Positions 1 to 12,609 of a stretch of 56,817 nucleotides of DNA are shown here, one piece after another; position 1 is the first letter of the stretch, and each line of letters starts with the position of its first letter. The stretch comes from Paracoccaceae bacterium (GTDB taxonomy: Bacteria > Pseudomonadota > Alphaproteobacteria > Rhodobacterales > Rhodobacteraceae). Under the pieces are notes generated by a model. It searched no databases and had not been told where the DNA came from. It saw only the letters and a program-made list of their open reading frames with translations. A program made the translations under genes and the position numbers. Location: positions 1 to 56,817 of the forward strand of contig RECW01000130.1 of the NCBI GenBank assembly GCA_007693835.1, in the 5' to 3' direction.

Positions 1-292
1 GCCCGCGTAGCGCTCGACGGATTGAAGCCGGCTCATGCGCCCGCCCCCGCCGCACGAGGCGTCGTCTCGTCAAGCGGGATGGGCGATGACGCGCGCGGAG
101 CTGCGCGGCGCGTATCTTGAGCGCCGTCGGCTGTTTGCGCAGCGGCGGCGCTTTCGTTTTCGGGGCTTCGCGACTCGGAACAGACGTGAACGGTCTCCCC
201 GCGTTTTCCCCCGCTAAGGAGCTTCTGCTTGGGGGCCGTTCCGTTTCGGTTCGCTTCTATGCGTCGGGACGCCGCGGCGGTGGCGGTCGAAT

Positions 293-313
293 AACGCTTT
301 TCCGTCAGGCGTT
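293..313 (-). terminator. Possible weak hairpin just downstream of tRNA-Thr
   Basis: AACGC/GCGTT inverted repeat with an 11-nt loop, right after the tRNA 3' end on the minus strand. Confidence 0.3.
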
Positions 314-316
314 TGC

Positions 317-391
<75 letters not shown>

Positions 392-635
392 GTCGCGCGA
401 GGCGGATACGGCCTCGGTCGCGCCGTTGCAACCCCCCATCGCTGGACGCGGCGCGGCGTCGCCGCTAGAGGGACCGGATGACACGCCGCCCGCCCGAGGA
501 CGACGATCGCCGGCAGCGACTCGCCGAGGCGTTGCGCGCGAACCTGCGACGGCGAAAGGCGCAGAGCCGCGCCCGCGCCGATGGGGAGGCGCCCGAAGGT
601 CCCCAAGCAGTCGACGCCGAAGAGCCGGAGACCCA

Positions 636-3000
<2,365 letters not shown>

Positions 3001-3006
3001 TGCTGG

Positions 3007-3030
3007 GCCGCCGCCTGTTCGGGCGGCGGC
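3007..3030 (+). terminator. GC-rich hairpin after ilvC
   Basis: GCCGCCGCC-TGTTCG-GGCGGCGGC, 9-bp perfect stem, 6-nt loop; no clear U tract. Confidence 0.4.
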
Positions 3031-3053
3031 GCTTCGACCCTGGGGAGAGACCG

Positions 3054-3341
3054 GTGAAGATCGTCACGTCGCTAGCGATCTCCTTCTTCGTGTTCGCCGT
3101 GATGAACGGCGTGCGCGTCGCCACGGGCCTCGGCTCGCCGGAGGCCGGGCCGCTGCTCGCCTCGGTGATCGGGTGGATGATGTTCTGCATCTCCGTCGCG
3201 CTCTGCGGCGTCGGTTTGCTCTACATCTTCGACATCACCGAAAAGGGCCGGCTGAAGGAAGGCTTCGCCCGCTACAACCTCTATGCGACCGGCGTCTTCG
3301 CGCTCTGGATCGCCGTGTCGCTGATCCCCGAAGCCGCCTGA
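3054..3341 (+). CDS. Small membrane protein, unknown function
   Basis: GTG at 3054 preceded by a GGGGAGAG Shine-Dalgarno; product MKIVTSLAISFFVFAVMNGVRVATGLG... with predicted hydrophobic segments. An in-frame ATG at 3000 is an alternative start. Confidence 0.6.
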   Translation: MKIVTSLAISFFVFAVMNGVRVATGLGSPEAGPLLASVIGWMMFCISVALCGVGLLYIFDITEKGRLKEGFARYNLYATGVFALWIAVSLIPEAA

Positions 3342-3366
3342 GCGCGCCCGCCGCCACGGAGACGCC

Positions 3367-3873
3367 ATGGCCCCGCTTCCCATCTCCCAGCCGGTCGCCG
3401 ATCTCTGCGACGCGCACGCCGACCGCGTGCGGGTTCTCTCCGCCGGTCCCCGCTTCTTCACCAGCGCCGTGCGCTTCGCGGGGCCGGCGCGGCTGATCGC
3501 GCTGCATGCCGCCGACCGGTCGCTCGCGGACAGCCTCAAGCGGCCGTGCCCCGGCGCGGTGGCCGTGGTCTCCGTGTCCGCGCGGGACGTCGCGGTGTTC
3601 GGCGACGGCATGGCGCGCGACGCCGAGGCGAACGGCTGGGCGGGGGTGGTGATCGACGGCTGCGTGCGCGACGTGGCGCTGATCCGCCCGCGCTCGATCG
3701 GCGTCGTCGCCGCCGGCGTCGCGCCGCGGATCGCGCGCGACGGCCCGCCGGGGGGCGAAGTCTCGGCGATGCGCGCCTTCGACGCGTGGGTTCAAGCCGG
3801 CGACTGGATCGTCGCCGACGAGGACGGCGTGATCGCGCTGGATGCCGCGCTGGCGGCGAGCCTCTGCGGGTGA
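3367..3873 (+). CDS. RraA-like / HMG aldolase family protein
   Basis: LPISQPVADLCDAHADRVRVL...GWAGVVIDGCVRDVALIRP...GDWIVADEDGVIAL; RraA-family pattern (GxVIDGxxRD, DxDGV). Confidence 0.8.
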   Translation: MAPLPISQPVADLCDAHADRVRVLSAGPRFFTSAVRFAGPARLIALHAADRSLADSLKRPCPGAVAVVSVSARDVAVFGDGMARDAEANGWAGVVIDGCVRDVALIRPRSIGVVAAGVAPRIARDGPPGGEVSAMRAFDAWVQAGDWIVADEDGVIALDAALAASLCG

Positions 3874-4424
3874 GCCTCGCGCTCGGCGCGCGGGTCGGTC
3901 TGCCCGACGATCTGCTGTTCCTGCTGGCCGCCCACCCGCGCGAGACGTGGGAGGGCGGCCTCGGCGACGTCGGCCGCTTCTGGCTTTCGCGCCACGGGAT
4001 GTTCCGTCAGGCGCAGGCGATGCTGCTCTCCGAGGCGCGGGGTTTCGTCGCGACGCCCGACGTCGCGCGCTTCCGCCCGCGGTTCGCGCGCCTCGCCGGC
4101 TTCCTGCTCGGCGAGCTGGAGACCCACCACACCGTCGAGGACCACCACTATTTCCCGCGCCTCGCGCTGCTGGAGCCGCGGCTGCAGCGCGGCTTCGACC
4201 TGCTCGACGCCGACCACCACGCTTTGCACGACACGCTGGCGGCGACGGCTGACACGGCGAACGCGGTGTTGCGCGCGGATGGCGAACGCGACGCGCGCGA
4301 GGCGGCGCTGCGGGCCGAGGCGGCGATCGATCGGCTCGGCGGCCTGCTCGACCGGCATCTGGCGGACGAGGAGGACATCGTCGCGCCGCTGCTCATCGCC
4401 CGCGGCGAGGAGACGCTGCGCTAG
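3870..4424 (+). CDS. Hemerythrin HHE domain protein
   Basis: GTG start overlaps rraA-like stop (GTGA); contains ETHHTVEDHHYFPRL...DADHHALHD...DRHLADEEDIVAPL, HHE-type metal ligands. Confidence 0.75.
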   Translation: MSLALGARVGLPDDLLFLLAAHPRETWEGGLGDVGRFWLSRHGMFRQAQAMLLSEARGFVATPDVARFRPRFARLAGFLLGELETHHTVEDHHYFPRLALLEPRLQRGFDLLDADHHALHDTLAATADTANAVLRADGERDAREAALRAEAAIDRLGGLLDRHLADEEDIVAPLLIARGEETLR

Positions 4425-4547
4425 CGGCTGCGCATCGACCGTCCGCCTGGCCTCACCTCCACCGCTCCGCGACCGGCTTCCGCAGCGCGCCGCCGCGCCC
4501 CTTGCCGTCAGGCGCAGGCCGCCCCGGCACGGGCGACCGCGGGCCGC

Positions 4548-6020
4548 TCAGCGTTCGTAATCGCGCACCAGCCTGTCGAGCGCGCGCACGCCCCAGCCGG
4601 TCGCCCCGCCGGGGGCGAGGTCCGAGCCTTCCTTCATCAGGGCGACGCCGGCGATGTCGATGTGGATCCAGGGCGTGCCGTCCTTGACGAAGCGCTTCAG
4701 GAACTGCGCCGCCGTGATCGAGCCCGCCGGCCGGCCGCCGGTGTTCTTCATGTCGGCGAGACGCGACTTCAGCGCCTTGTCGTACTCGGGGCCGAGCGGC
4801 AGGCGCCACGCGGCTTCGCCCGCGTCCTTGCACGCCTTCTCGAACTGCGCGGCGAAGCCGTCGTCGGTGGCGAAGTAGCCGGCGGTGTGATGGCCGAGCG
4901 CGATGATCATGGCGCCGGTCAGCGTCGCGAGGTCGACCATGGCGGCGGGCTTGAACGTCTCCTGCACGTACCAGAGCACGTCGGCGAGCACGAGGCGGCC
5001 TTCGGCGTCGGTGTTGATCACCTCCACCGTGTCGCCCTTCATCGACTTCACGATGTCGCCGGGGCGCTGGGCGCGGTCCGACGGCATGTTCTCGACCAGG
5101 CCGACGACGCCGACGACGTTGGCCTGCGCCTTGCGCAGCGCCAGCGTGCGCATCACGCCCGCCACGACGCCGGCGCCGCCCATGTCCATGGTCATCTCCT
5201 CCATGCCCGCCGCGGGCTTGATGGAGATGCCGCCGGTGTCGAACACCACGCCCTTGCCGATGAGCGCCAGCGGCGCGTCGCCGGGCCGCCCGCCCATCCA
5301 CTTCATGACGACGACCTTGGATTCGGACGCCGAGCCCTGGCCGACCGCGAGCAGGCACCGCATGCCGAGCTTCGCCAGCTCGTCCTCGCCGAGGATCTCC
5401 ACGTCGAGCCCGAGTTCGCCCATGGCGCCGAGGCGGGCGGCGAAGTCGTCGGTGGTCAGCACGTTGGCGGGCTCGTTGACGAGATCGCGGGTGAAGAACA
5501 CGCCCTCGGCGAGCGCGGCGTGCGGCTTCGAGAGCTTGGCCACGGCCTCTGGCGTCTCGGTGGCGAAGCGCAGGCGACGCGGCTTGTCGTCGGCGGTCTC
5601 CTCGTCGCGCTTCTTGTAGGCGTCGAAGTCGTAGAGGCGCAGCGCCGCGCCGAAGGCGATCTCGGCCTGGATCTCGGCGGCGCCGTCGCCGTAGACGGTG
5701 GCGACCGCCGAGGCGAGCTTGCCCGCCGCCGCGCCGCCCGCGCGCCGCGCGTCCGCCGCCGTCTCGCCGAGCGCCGCCACGACGAGACGGTCGGCCTTCA
5801 GACCCGATGGGAACGCCAGCACCGCCGCGTCGCCGGGCTTGTTGCGGAAGCCCTTGGAGGCGACGAGCCGCGACACCGCGCCGCCCGTCGCCTCGTCCGC
5901 CGCGCTCGCCGCCGGCCCGAGCGACCCGTCAGGGCGCACGAACACCACCGCGGCGCCTTCGGCGGCGTCGAGCGGCGCTTCGTCGAGCGCGAGGCAGGCG
6001 ATCTCTACGGGGCTGGTCAT
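4548..6020 (-). CDS. pepA: Leucyl aminopeptidase (M17)
   Basis: ...GKGVVFDTGGISIKPAAGMEEMTMDMGGAG...NTDAEGRLVLADVL... M17 signature; start at MTSPVEIACL. Confidence 0.93.
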   Translation of the reverse strand: MTSPVEIACLALDEAPLDAAEGAAVVFVRPDGSLGPAASAADEATGGAVSRLVASKGFRNKPGDAAVLAFPSGLKADRLVVAALGETAADARRAGGAAAGKLASAVATVYGDGAAEIQAEIAFGAALRLYDFDAYKKRDEETADDKPRRLRFATETPEAVAKLSKPHAALAEGVFFTRDLVNEPANVLTTDDFAARLGAMGELGLDVEILGEDELAKLGMRCLLAVGQGSASESKVVVMKWMGGRPGDAPLALIGKGVVFDTGGISIKPAAGMEEMTMDMGGAGVVAGVMRTLALRKAQANVVGVVGLVENMPSDRAQRPGDIVKSMKGDTVEVINTDAEGRLVLADVLWYVQETFKPAAMVDLATLTGAMIIALGHHTAGYFATDDGFAAQFEKACKDAGEAAWRLPLGPEYDKALKSRLADMKNTGGRPAGSITAAQFLKRFVKDGTPWIHIDIAGVALMKEGSDLAPGGATGWGVRALDRLVRDYER

Positions 6021-6099
6021 GGACGTCTCCGGGTGCGAATGTTCCTCGCAAGCCCTAGCCCCTCCGGCGTCGCGCGCCAAGAAGGAGAGACTGTCCGGC

Positions 6100-7314
6100 A
6101 TGGACGACCGGTCGGCCCGCCCACACGATCAGAAGCCGTCCAACCCGGCCGAAGACCTGCCGCACGGCGGCGACGTGAGGGCGGATGCGCGGCCCGGCCG
6201 CTCGCCGCGGATCACCCGGTATGTGCTCCGCGAGCTTTTCCGGCCGTTCGTCTTCTTCATCGTCGTGCTGACCGGCGTGATCTGGCTGGCCCAGTCGCTG
6301 CGCGTCGTCGACACGGTCGTCGCCAGCGGCCAGGCGGCGGTGGTGTTTCTCGAGTTCTCCGTTCTGCTGATGCCGCGCGTGATGGGGCTGGTGCTGCCGC
6401 TCGCGGCGTTCGGCGCGGCGCTCTACACGATCAACCGGCTGTTCGCCGAAAGCGAGATCGTCGCGATGATCGCCGCGGGGATGAGCGGCTTGGCGCTCGC
6501 GCGGCCCATCGCGCTGTTCGGCGGAACGGTCGCCGCCATCGCGGCGGTGTCGTCCCTTTGGCTTGAGCCGAACGCGTCGACGGCCTTCCGAGACCGGCTC
6601 TCGGACATCCGCAACGACATCGCCGGCGCGCTGATCGTCGAAGGGCGGTTCCTGCACCCCGCCGAAGGGCTGACGATCTTCGTGCGCCGCAACCTCGGCG
6701 ACGACGGCATGCGCGGCGTCTTCGTGCATGACCGCCGGGACGGCGACGGCGTGACCTACACGGCGCGCGAGGCGGTGCTGACGGCGGGCGAGGACGGGCC
6801 GCGGCTGGTGATGCTCGATGGCGCGGCGCAGCGCGTCGAGCCGGGCGGCGGCCTGTCGCTGCTGCGTTTCCAGTCGCTCGTCTACGATCTCGGTCGGTTC
6901 ATCGACACGGCGCGGGACCGCCGCCGCGCGCCGTCGGAACGCTACTTCTTCGAACTCGTCGCGCCGACCGATGAACAGCTTGAAGGGTTCGCCCGCGGCC
7001 GCTTCGTCGCCGAGGGGCACGAGCAGCTCAGCGCGCCCCTCTACGCCCTGACGCTGCCGCTGGTCGCGACCGCGGGCATTCTCGGCGCCGGGTTCAGCCG
7101 GCGCGGCTACGGCCCGCGCATCGCGGCGGCGCTGGCGGCGGGGGCGGGGCTGCGGCTGCTGGGGTTCCTGTTGAAGTCGGCGACCACCGCGAACCCCGCG
7201 CTCTGGCCGCTGATGTACGCGCCGCCGGTGCTCGGCGCGCTCGCCGCCCTCTGGGTGCTCGACCGCGGCGCGCTGCTGCGCCGCCGGCGTCCCCCGAAGA
7301 TCGCGGAGGTCTGA
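6100..7314 (+). CDS. lptF: LPS export ABC transporter permease LptF
   Basis: RYVLRELFRPFVFFIVVLTGVIWLAQSLRVVD...; YjgP/YjgQ family, followed by lptG. Confidence 0.9.
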   Translation: MDDRSARPHDQKPSNPAEDLPHGGDVRADARPGRSPRITRYVLRELFRPFVFFIVVLTGVIWLAQSLRVVDTVVASGQAAVVFLEFSVLLMPRVMGLVLPLAAFGAALYTINRLFAESEIVAMIAAGMSGLALARPIALFGGTVAAIAAVSSLWLEPNASTAFRDRLSDIRNDIAGALIVEGRFLHPAEGLTIFVRRNLGDDGMRGVFVHDRRDGDGVTYTAREAVLTAGEDGPRLVMLDGAAQRVEPGGGLSLLRFQSLVYDLGRFIDTARDRRRAPSERYFFELVAPTDEQLEGFARGRFVAEGHEQLSAPLYALTLPLVATAGILGAGFSRRGYGPRIAAALAAGAGLRLLGFLLKSATTANPALWPLMYAPPVLGALAALWVLDRGALLRRRRPPKIAEV

Positions 7315-7318
7315 GGGC

Positions 7319-8422
7319 GTGGGTTGGACGTTGTGGCGCTATGTGGCGAGGCGCTTCTTCGGCGCCGTGCTCGGCGTGGCCGCCATCGTGGCGACCATGG
7401 CGGCCCTCGGCGCGCTCGCCGAGCTTCTGCGACGCAGCGGCGGCGGCGAACCGGGCGTGCTTGTGCTGCTCGGCATGTCGCTGCTCGCCGCGCCCCAGAT
7501 CGCAATGACGGCGCTGCCCTTCATCGTGCTGCTGGCCGCGCTCGCCGCCTTCGCGCGCCTCTCCCGCGGGTCCGAGATCGTGGTGACGCGGGCGGCGGGC
7601 GTTTCGGTCTGGGCGCTCACCGCGCCCGGCGCGGCTGTCGCGGCGGCGGTGGGCGTGGCCGGCTTCGCGGCGCTCAACCCGCTCGTCGCCGCCTCGACGC
7701 TGCGCTACGAGACGCTCGAAGCCCGCCACCTTTCGGGACGCGCGAGCCTGCTGTCGGTATCCCGCGAGGGGTTGTGGCTGCGCCAGCCGGAAACCGAGGG
7801 CGGACAGACGGTCATCCGCGCCCGCGCCGCCAGCGCGGACGCGAGCGAACTGCGCGGCGTCACCTTCTTCGTCTCCGACCGCGCCGACGAGACGACAGGC
7901 CGGATAGACGCCGCTTCGGCCATGTTGCGCCCGGGCGCATGGGTTCTGTTCGACGCGATCGAGCGGCGGTTCGCCGACGAGGCGGCGACGGTCGACACGA
8001 GGCGCCACGCCCGCCTCGAACTGCCCACCGCGCTGACGAGCGCGCAGATCCTCGACAGCTTCGCCCCGCCCGAGACCATGTCGTTCTGGAGCCTTCCCGG
8101 TTTCATCGCGGCGCTCGAGGCGGCCGGGTTCTCGTCGGCGCGCCACCGCACCCATTGGCACGGGCAACTGGCGCAGCCGGTGCTGTTCGCGGCGATGGCG
8201 CTGATCGGCGCGGCCTTCGCCATGCGGCATCACCGTTTCGGCGGGCTCGGCGCGATGGCCTTCGGCGCGGTGCTGACCGGCTTCGGCTTCTACGTGATCG
8301 CCGATGTCGCCAAGGCGCTCGGGGCCTCCGGCGCGGCGCCGGCGCCGCTGGCGGCATGGGCCCCGCCGCTCGCCGCGCTCTGCGTCGCCGCCGGCCTGCT
8401 GCTTCAGCGTGAGGAGAACTAG
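7319..8422 (+). CDS. lptG: LPS export ABC transporter permease LptG
   Basis: GTG start, WTLWRYVARRFFGAVLGVAAIVATMAALGALAELLRR...; YjgP/YjgQ family. Confidence 0.9.
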   Translation: MGWTLWRYVARRFFGAVLGVAAIVATMAALGALAELLRRSGGGEPGVLVLLGMSLLAAPQIAMTALPFIVLLAALAAFARLSRGSEIVVTRAAGVSVWALTAPGAAVAAAVGVAGFAALNPLVAASTLRYETLEARHLSGRASLLSVSREGLWLRQPETEGGQTVIRARAASADASELRGVTFFVSDRADETTGRIDAASAMLRPGAWVLFDAIERRFADEAATVDTRRHARLELPTALTSAQILDSFAPPETMSFWSLPGFIAALEAAGFSSARHRTHWHGQLAQPVLFAAMALIGAAFAMRHHRFGGLGAMAFGAVLTGFGFYVIADVAKALGASGAAPAPLAAWAPPLAALCVAAGLLLQREEN

Positions 8423-8463
8423 GCGATGGCGCTTCACGTTTCGCGACGCGTTCATGGGCTTCC

Positions 8464-10707
8464 GTGCTGACTCCGACTGCGATCCGCCCACCGCGCGGCC
8501 GACCGATCGCGCGCGGCGCGCCGTGGCGCGGCGTGCTCGCGGCCTGCCTCATGCTGCTGACGGCCTACGCCGCCGCGGCGCAGGACCGCGCAGGGCCGTT
8601 CGCCCTGCCCGAAGACACGCCCGTGGCTCTGGTCGCCGATCGCGTCTCGTTCGACGAGCGGGCCGGGACGGTCACCGCGAGCGGCTCGGTCGTCGTGCAC
8701 TACGGGCCCCGCAGCCTGACGGCGACGGAGATCGTCTACGACAGCGTCACGGGGCGGATCACCGCCGTCGGGCCGCTGACGCTGCGCTCGGAGGAGGGGA
8801 GCGTGATCGTCGCCGACGCGGCCGAACTCGACGCCGACCTGACGCAGGCGGTGGCTACGGGCGCGCGAGCCCTGATCGCCGACGGGGCGGGACGGCTGGC
8901 CGCGGTCGAGGGACGGCGCATCGACGGGCGCTACACCGTGCTGTCGAAGGCGGTCTATTCGTCCTGCGAGGTCTGCCCGGCCGCCCCGACGCCGCTCTGG
9001 GCCGTGCGCGCGAGGCGGGTTATCCACGACGAGGTCGAGCGGGTCGTGCACTACGAAAACGCCGTCTTCGAAGTCCTGGGAGCGCCGGTCGCATGGCTGC
9101 CGTTCTTCTCCCACCCCGACCCTACGGTGCGGCGGCGCACGGGGCTCCTGCCGCCGACTTTCCGAAACGCCTCCACCTACGGCTTCGCCGTTCAGATCCC
9201 CTATTTCATCGTGATCGACGACAGCCGCGACGCGACGCTGACGCCGTTCGTCACCTCGGACGACGGGCCTATTCTGATCGGCGAGTACCGGCAGGCCTTC
9301 AGGAGCGGCGATCTCAATTTTCTCGGCTCCGGCGGCTGGCTCGACACAGCGTCGGACGGGGGCGGCGAATGGCGTGGGTCTCTGGCCGGCGAGGGCCGCT
9401 TCGCCGTCTCGGGGGTCGGCGGCATCTCGTTCCTGCCCGGCACGGTCGCGGGGTTCGAAGGGGCGGCGGCGAGCGACAAGGGCTATCTGCGCCGCTACGG
9501 CTTCGACGACGACGACCGGCTCGAGAACCGCGCCTTCGTCGAGCGCTGGGGCGAACGGGGCTTCGAGAGCCTGTCCGCCTTCTATGTCCAGACCTTGCGC
9601 GAGGACGAGGCGCAGGGGACGATCCCCGTGGCGCTGCCCGAGTTCGCCTTGCGCCGCGAGGTTGCGGACGAGGCTTTCGGCGCCGTCGGCTTCGAGACGA
9701 ACGCGGTCTATCTGGCGCGCTCGGACGGGCGCGACGTCGGGCGGTTCTCGGCGCAGATCGACTGGGAGAACACCGTGATCCTCGACGAGGGCCTGCTCCT
9801 GCGCGGGTTCGGCCTTGCCCGCGCGGACGTCTACGACGTGGCCGACGACCCGGCGTTCACCGACAACCAGCCGACCCGCCTGTTCCCCATCGGCGGCGCC
9901 GAAGCCCGCTATCCGCTCGTCGCCGCCGGCCCGGGCTGGGATAGCGGCGCGCGCCACGTGATCGAACCGGCCGCGCAGGTGGTGTTCGCGTCGACCGGGA
10001 TCAATTCCGCCGACATTCCCAACGAGGACAGCGGGATCGTCGAATTCGACGAGACCAACCTGCTCGACATCAACCGTTTTCCGGGTTTCGACCGCGTGGA
10101 GAGCGGCTCGCGCGTCAACCTCGCCCTGCGCTACGAACGGATGGCCGACGACCCGCTGCGTCTCGACGCCATCGTGGGTCGGGTCTTCCGGCTGTCCGAC
10201 GAAGGCGCCTTCTCGGGCCGCTCCGGCCTCGCGGAAAGGCGATCCGACTACGTGTCCGCGCTGACGGTCGGCTTCGCCCCCTGGGTCGAGGCCTCCCATC
10301 GGCTGCGGCTCTCCGAAGATTTCGGCTTGAACCGCAACGAGGTCGGCGCGACGGTCGATCTCGGGCGCGCCCGCATGAACGGGCGGTACGTGTTCCTCCG
10401 CGAGGACGCGACAGCCGGGGCGCTCCGCGACCGCGAGGAGGTCGCGCTGACGGCCGAGGTCGACCTGATCCGCAACTGGACTTTCGGGGCGGCGGCGCGG
10501 CGCGACCTCGCGGAGGACGAGTGGGTGCGCGTCGGCGCGAGCCTTGGCTACGCCGACGAATGCGCCGAACTCGAATTCGGTCTCGGCCGCGACTTCACCG
10601 GGACGGCGGACGCGCCGGCGTCGACCAGCGTGAGCCTCAGGGTGCGGCTGTTCGGCGTTGCGGATGGCGGACGCCGGGGATCGGGCGTATGTGCGACCCG
10701 ACGCTGA
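8464..10707 (+). CDS. lptD: LPS-assembly protein LptD
   Basis: OstA-like N-terminus (LVADRVSFDERAGTVTASGSVVVHYGPRSLTATEIVYD), 'PLWAVRARRVIHDEVERVVHYENAVFEVLGAPVAWLPFFSHPDPTVRRRTGLLPP'. Confidence 0.92.
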   Translation: MLTPTAIRPPRGRPIARGAPWRGVLAACLMLLTAYAAAAQDRAGPFALPEDTPVALVADRVSFDERAGTVTASGSVVVHYGPRSLTATEIVYDSVTGRITAVGPLTLRSEEGSVIVADAAELDADLTQAVATGARALIADGAGRLAAVEGRRIDGRYTVLSKAVYSSCEVCPAAPTPLWAVRARRVIHDEVERVVHYENAVFEVLGAPVAWLPFFSHPDPTVRRRTGLLPPTFRNASTYGFAVQIPYFIVIDDSRDATLTPFVTSDDGPILIGEYRQAFRSGDLNFLGSGGWLDTASDGGGEWRGSLAGEGRFAVSGVGGISFLPGTVAGFEGAAASDKGYLRRYGFDDDDRLENRAFVERWGERGFESLSAFYVQTLREDEAQGTIPVALPEFALRREVADEAFGAVGFETNAVYLARSDGRDVGRFSAQIDWENTVILDEGLLLRGFGLARADVYDVADDPAFTDNQPTRLFPIGGAEARYPLVAAGPGWDSGARHVIEPAAQVVFASTGINSADIPNEDSGIVEFDETNLLDINRFPGFDRVESGSRVNLALRYERMADDPLRLDAIVGRVFRLSDEGAFSGRSGLAERRSDYVSALTVGFAPWVEASHRLRLSEDFGLNRNEVGATVDLGRARMNGRYVFLREDATAGALRDREEVALTAEVDLIRNWTFGAAARRDLAEDEWVRVGASLGYADECAELEFGLGRDFTGTADAPASTSVSLRVRLFGVADGGRRGSGVCATRR

Positions 10708-10729
10708 GGCGCGACGAAAGGAGACGCCC

Positions 10730-11635
10730 ATGAACCGCTTCGCTCTCGCGCTGTGCGCGACGATCGCCTTCGCGGCCGTCGCCCCGTCGGCCGCGCAGGA
10801 ACCTTTCCAGGCGGCGATCGTCGTCAACGATCAGGTCGTGACCTTCTTCGACCTCGACCAGCGCATGCGCCTGCTCGCCATGACCGGCGCGCCGCAGGAC
10901 GCGCAGCTGCGCGCCTTGGCGGAGGAGCAGTTGATCGAGGACCGCCTGCGCCGAAGCGCGGCCCATGCGGCCGGGCAGCGCGCGGGCCCCGGCGACATCG
11001 AGGCCGGTATCGAGGACTTTCTGGCGCAGCGCGGCATGTCGGAGGCCGCGCTGAACCAGGAGCTGGCGCGCTTCGGCGTGGCCCGCGGCGCGCTCGAGGA
11101 GGCCCTCGCCGCGGAGATCGAGTGGCGCAGCGTTGTCCGCCGCCGGTTCGGCTCGCGCGCCGAGCCGAGCGAGGCCGACATCGACCAGGAGATCGCGCTC
11201 GGCCGCGCGCCGCAGGAAGTGCGGATCGCCGAGATCGCCCTGCCCAACGCGGTCCGCGGCGAAGCCGAGACCCGCCGCTTCGCCGAGACGCTCGCGGCGC
11301 GCATGGCCGACGGCGGCGACTTCGCCGACGCCGCGCGCCGCTACAGCGCCTCGCCGAGCGCCGCCGGCGGCGGCGACGTCGGCTGGGTGCCCGAGGGCGC
11401 GCTGCCGCCCGAAGCGGCGCAGGTGTTGGGCGCGCTGCCCGTGGGCGGCGTAACCCCGCCCATCGACTACGGCCCGGGCGTGCTGATCCTCAAGCTGGTG
11501 GATCGGCGCGCCGTCGAGACCGGGCCTGCGGATCGCGACGAGGTCCGCGCCCGTCTGCGCAGCCAGCGCCTGTCGCGCTTCGCGGCGACGTGGCTGCAGG
11601 AGCTGCGCGCGGAAGCGGTGATCGACCGGCGATGA
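10730..11635 (+). CDS. surA: SurA-like periplasmic peptidyl-prolyl isomerase/chaperone
   Basis: Signal peptide, [23 protein letters not shown], parvulin domain; between lptD and pdxA. Confidence 0.85.
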   Translation: MNRFALALCATIAFAAVAPSAAQEPFQAAIVVNDQVVTFFDLDQRMRLLAMTGAPQDAQLRALAEEQLIEDRLRRSAAHAAGQRAGPGDIEAGIEDFLAQRGMSEAALNQELARFGVARGALEEALAAEIEWRSVVRRRFGSRAEPSEADIDQEIALGRAPQEVRIAEIALPNAVRGEAETRRFAETLAARMADGGDFADAARRYSASPSAAGGGDVGWVPEGALPPEAAQVLGALPVGGVTPPIDYGPGVLILKLVDRRAVETGPADRDEVRARLRSQRLSRFAATWLQELRAEAVIDRR

Positions 11636-12609
11636 CGGCGCCGCTCGCCCTCACCATGGGCGACCCCGCCGGCGTGGGCGGGGAGATCGCGGTCGCCGCG
11701 TGGCGGGCGCTGCGCGCGAGCGGGCCGGCCTTCGTGTGCGTCGACGATCCCGACCGGCTGTCGGCGCTGGGCGCGCCCGTCGCGGCCGTCGACGACCCCG
11801 CCGAGGCGGCGACGGTCTTCGCCGAGCGCCTGCCGGTGTTTCCCGAGCCGCTGGCCGCGCCGGCGCCGCCGGGCCGACCCGATCCCGCCAACGCGCCGGC
11901 CGTCGTGCGCGCCATCGAGCGCGCCGTCGCCTTGGCGCAGGCGGGCCTTGCGGCGGCGGTCGTCACCAATCCGATCAACAAGAAGGCGCTGAAGGACGGC
12001 GCGGGCTTCGCCTTTCCGGGCCACACCGAGTTTCTGGCCGCGCTCGGCGGCGCGCGGCGGGCGGTGATGATGATCGCCTCGCCCCTGCTGCGCGTCGTGC
12101 CGGCGACCATCCACGCCGGGCTGGTCGAGGCCGCGCGGGGGCTGTCGGCCGAGGTCATCGAGGACACGGCGCTGATCCTCGACGCGGCGCTGCGCCGCGA
12201 CTTCGCCATCGCCGCGCCGCGCATCGCGGTGGCGGGCCTCAACCCCCATGCCGGGGAGGGCGGGACGATGGGGCTCGAGGAGCAGGCGATCATCGCGCCG
12301 GCGCTGGCGCGGCTGCGGGCGCAGGGCCTCGACGTGCGCGGGCCGCTGCCGGCCGACACGATGTTCCATCCGCGGGCGCGGGCGACCTACGACGCCGCGC
12401 TCTGCATGTATCACGATCAGGCGCTGATCCCCGCCAAGACGCTCGCCTTCGACGAGGGGGTGAACGTGACGCTCGGTCTGCCGTTCATCCGCACCTCTCC
12501 GGACCACGGCACCGCCTACGACATCGCAGGGCAGGGCGTCGCGCGGCCCGACAGCCTGATCGCGGCGCTGCGGCTGGCGCGGGCGATGGCCGACGCCCGC
12601 GCGGCATGA
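11632..12609 (+). CDS. pdxA: 4-hydroxythreonine-4-phosphate dehydrogenase
   Basis: [16 protein letters not shown]...[24 protein letters not shown]...[46 protein letters not shown] overlap with surA. Confidence 0.95.
   Translation: MTAPLALTMGDPAGVGGEIAVAAWRALRASGPAFVCVDDPDRLSALGAPVAAVDDPAEAATVFAERLPVFPEPLAAPAPPGRPDPANAPAVVRAIERAVALAQAGLAAAVVTNPINKKALKDGAGFAFPGHTEFLAALGGARRAVMMIASPLLRVVPATIHAGLVEAARGLSAEVIEDTALILDAALRRDFAIAAPRIAVAGLNPHAGEGGTMGLEEQAIIAPALARLRAQGLDVRGPLPADTMFHPRARATYDAALCMYHDQALIPAKTLAFDEGVNVTLGLPFIRTSPDHGTAYDIAGQGVARPDSLIAALRLARAMADARAA

Noticed and set aside
1-36. Possible truncated minus-strand CDS (MSRLQSVERYAG...)
   Set aside because: Only 12 codons visible; plausible start but cannot be identified or supported.
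8452-10827. 791-aa minus-strand ORF over lptD
   Set aside because: Antisense frame to a clear LptD; no recognisable domain.
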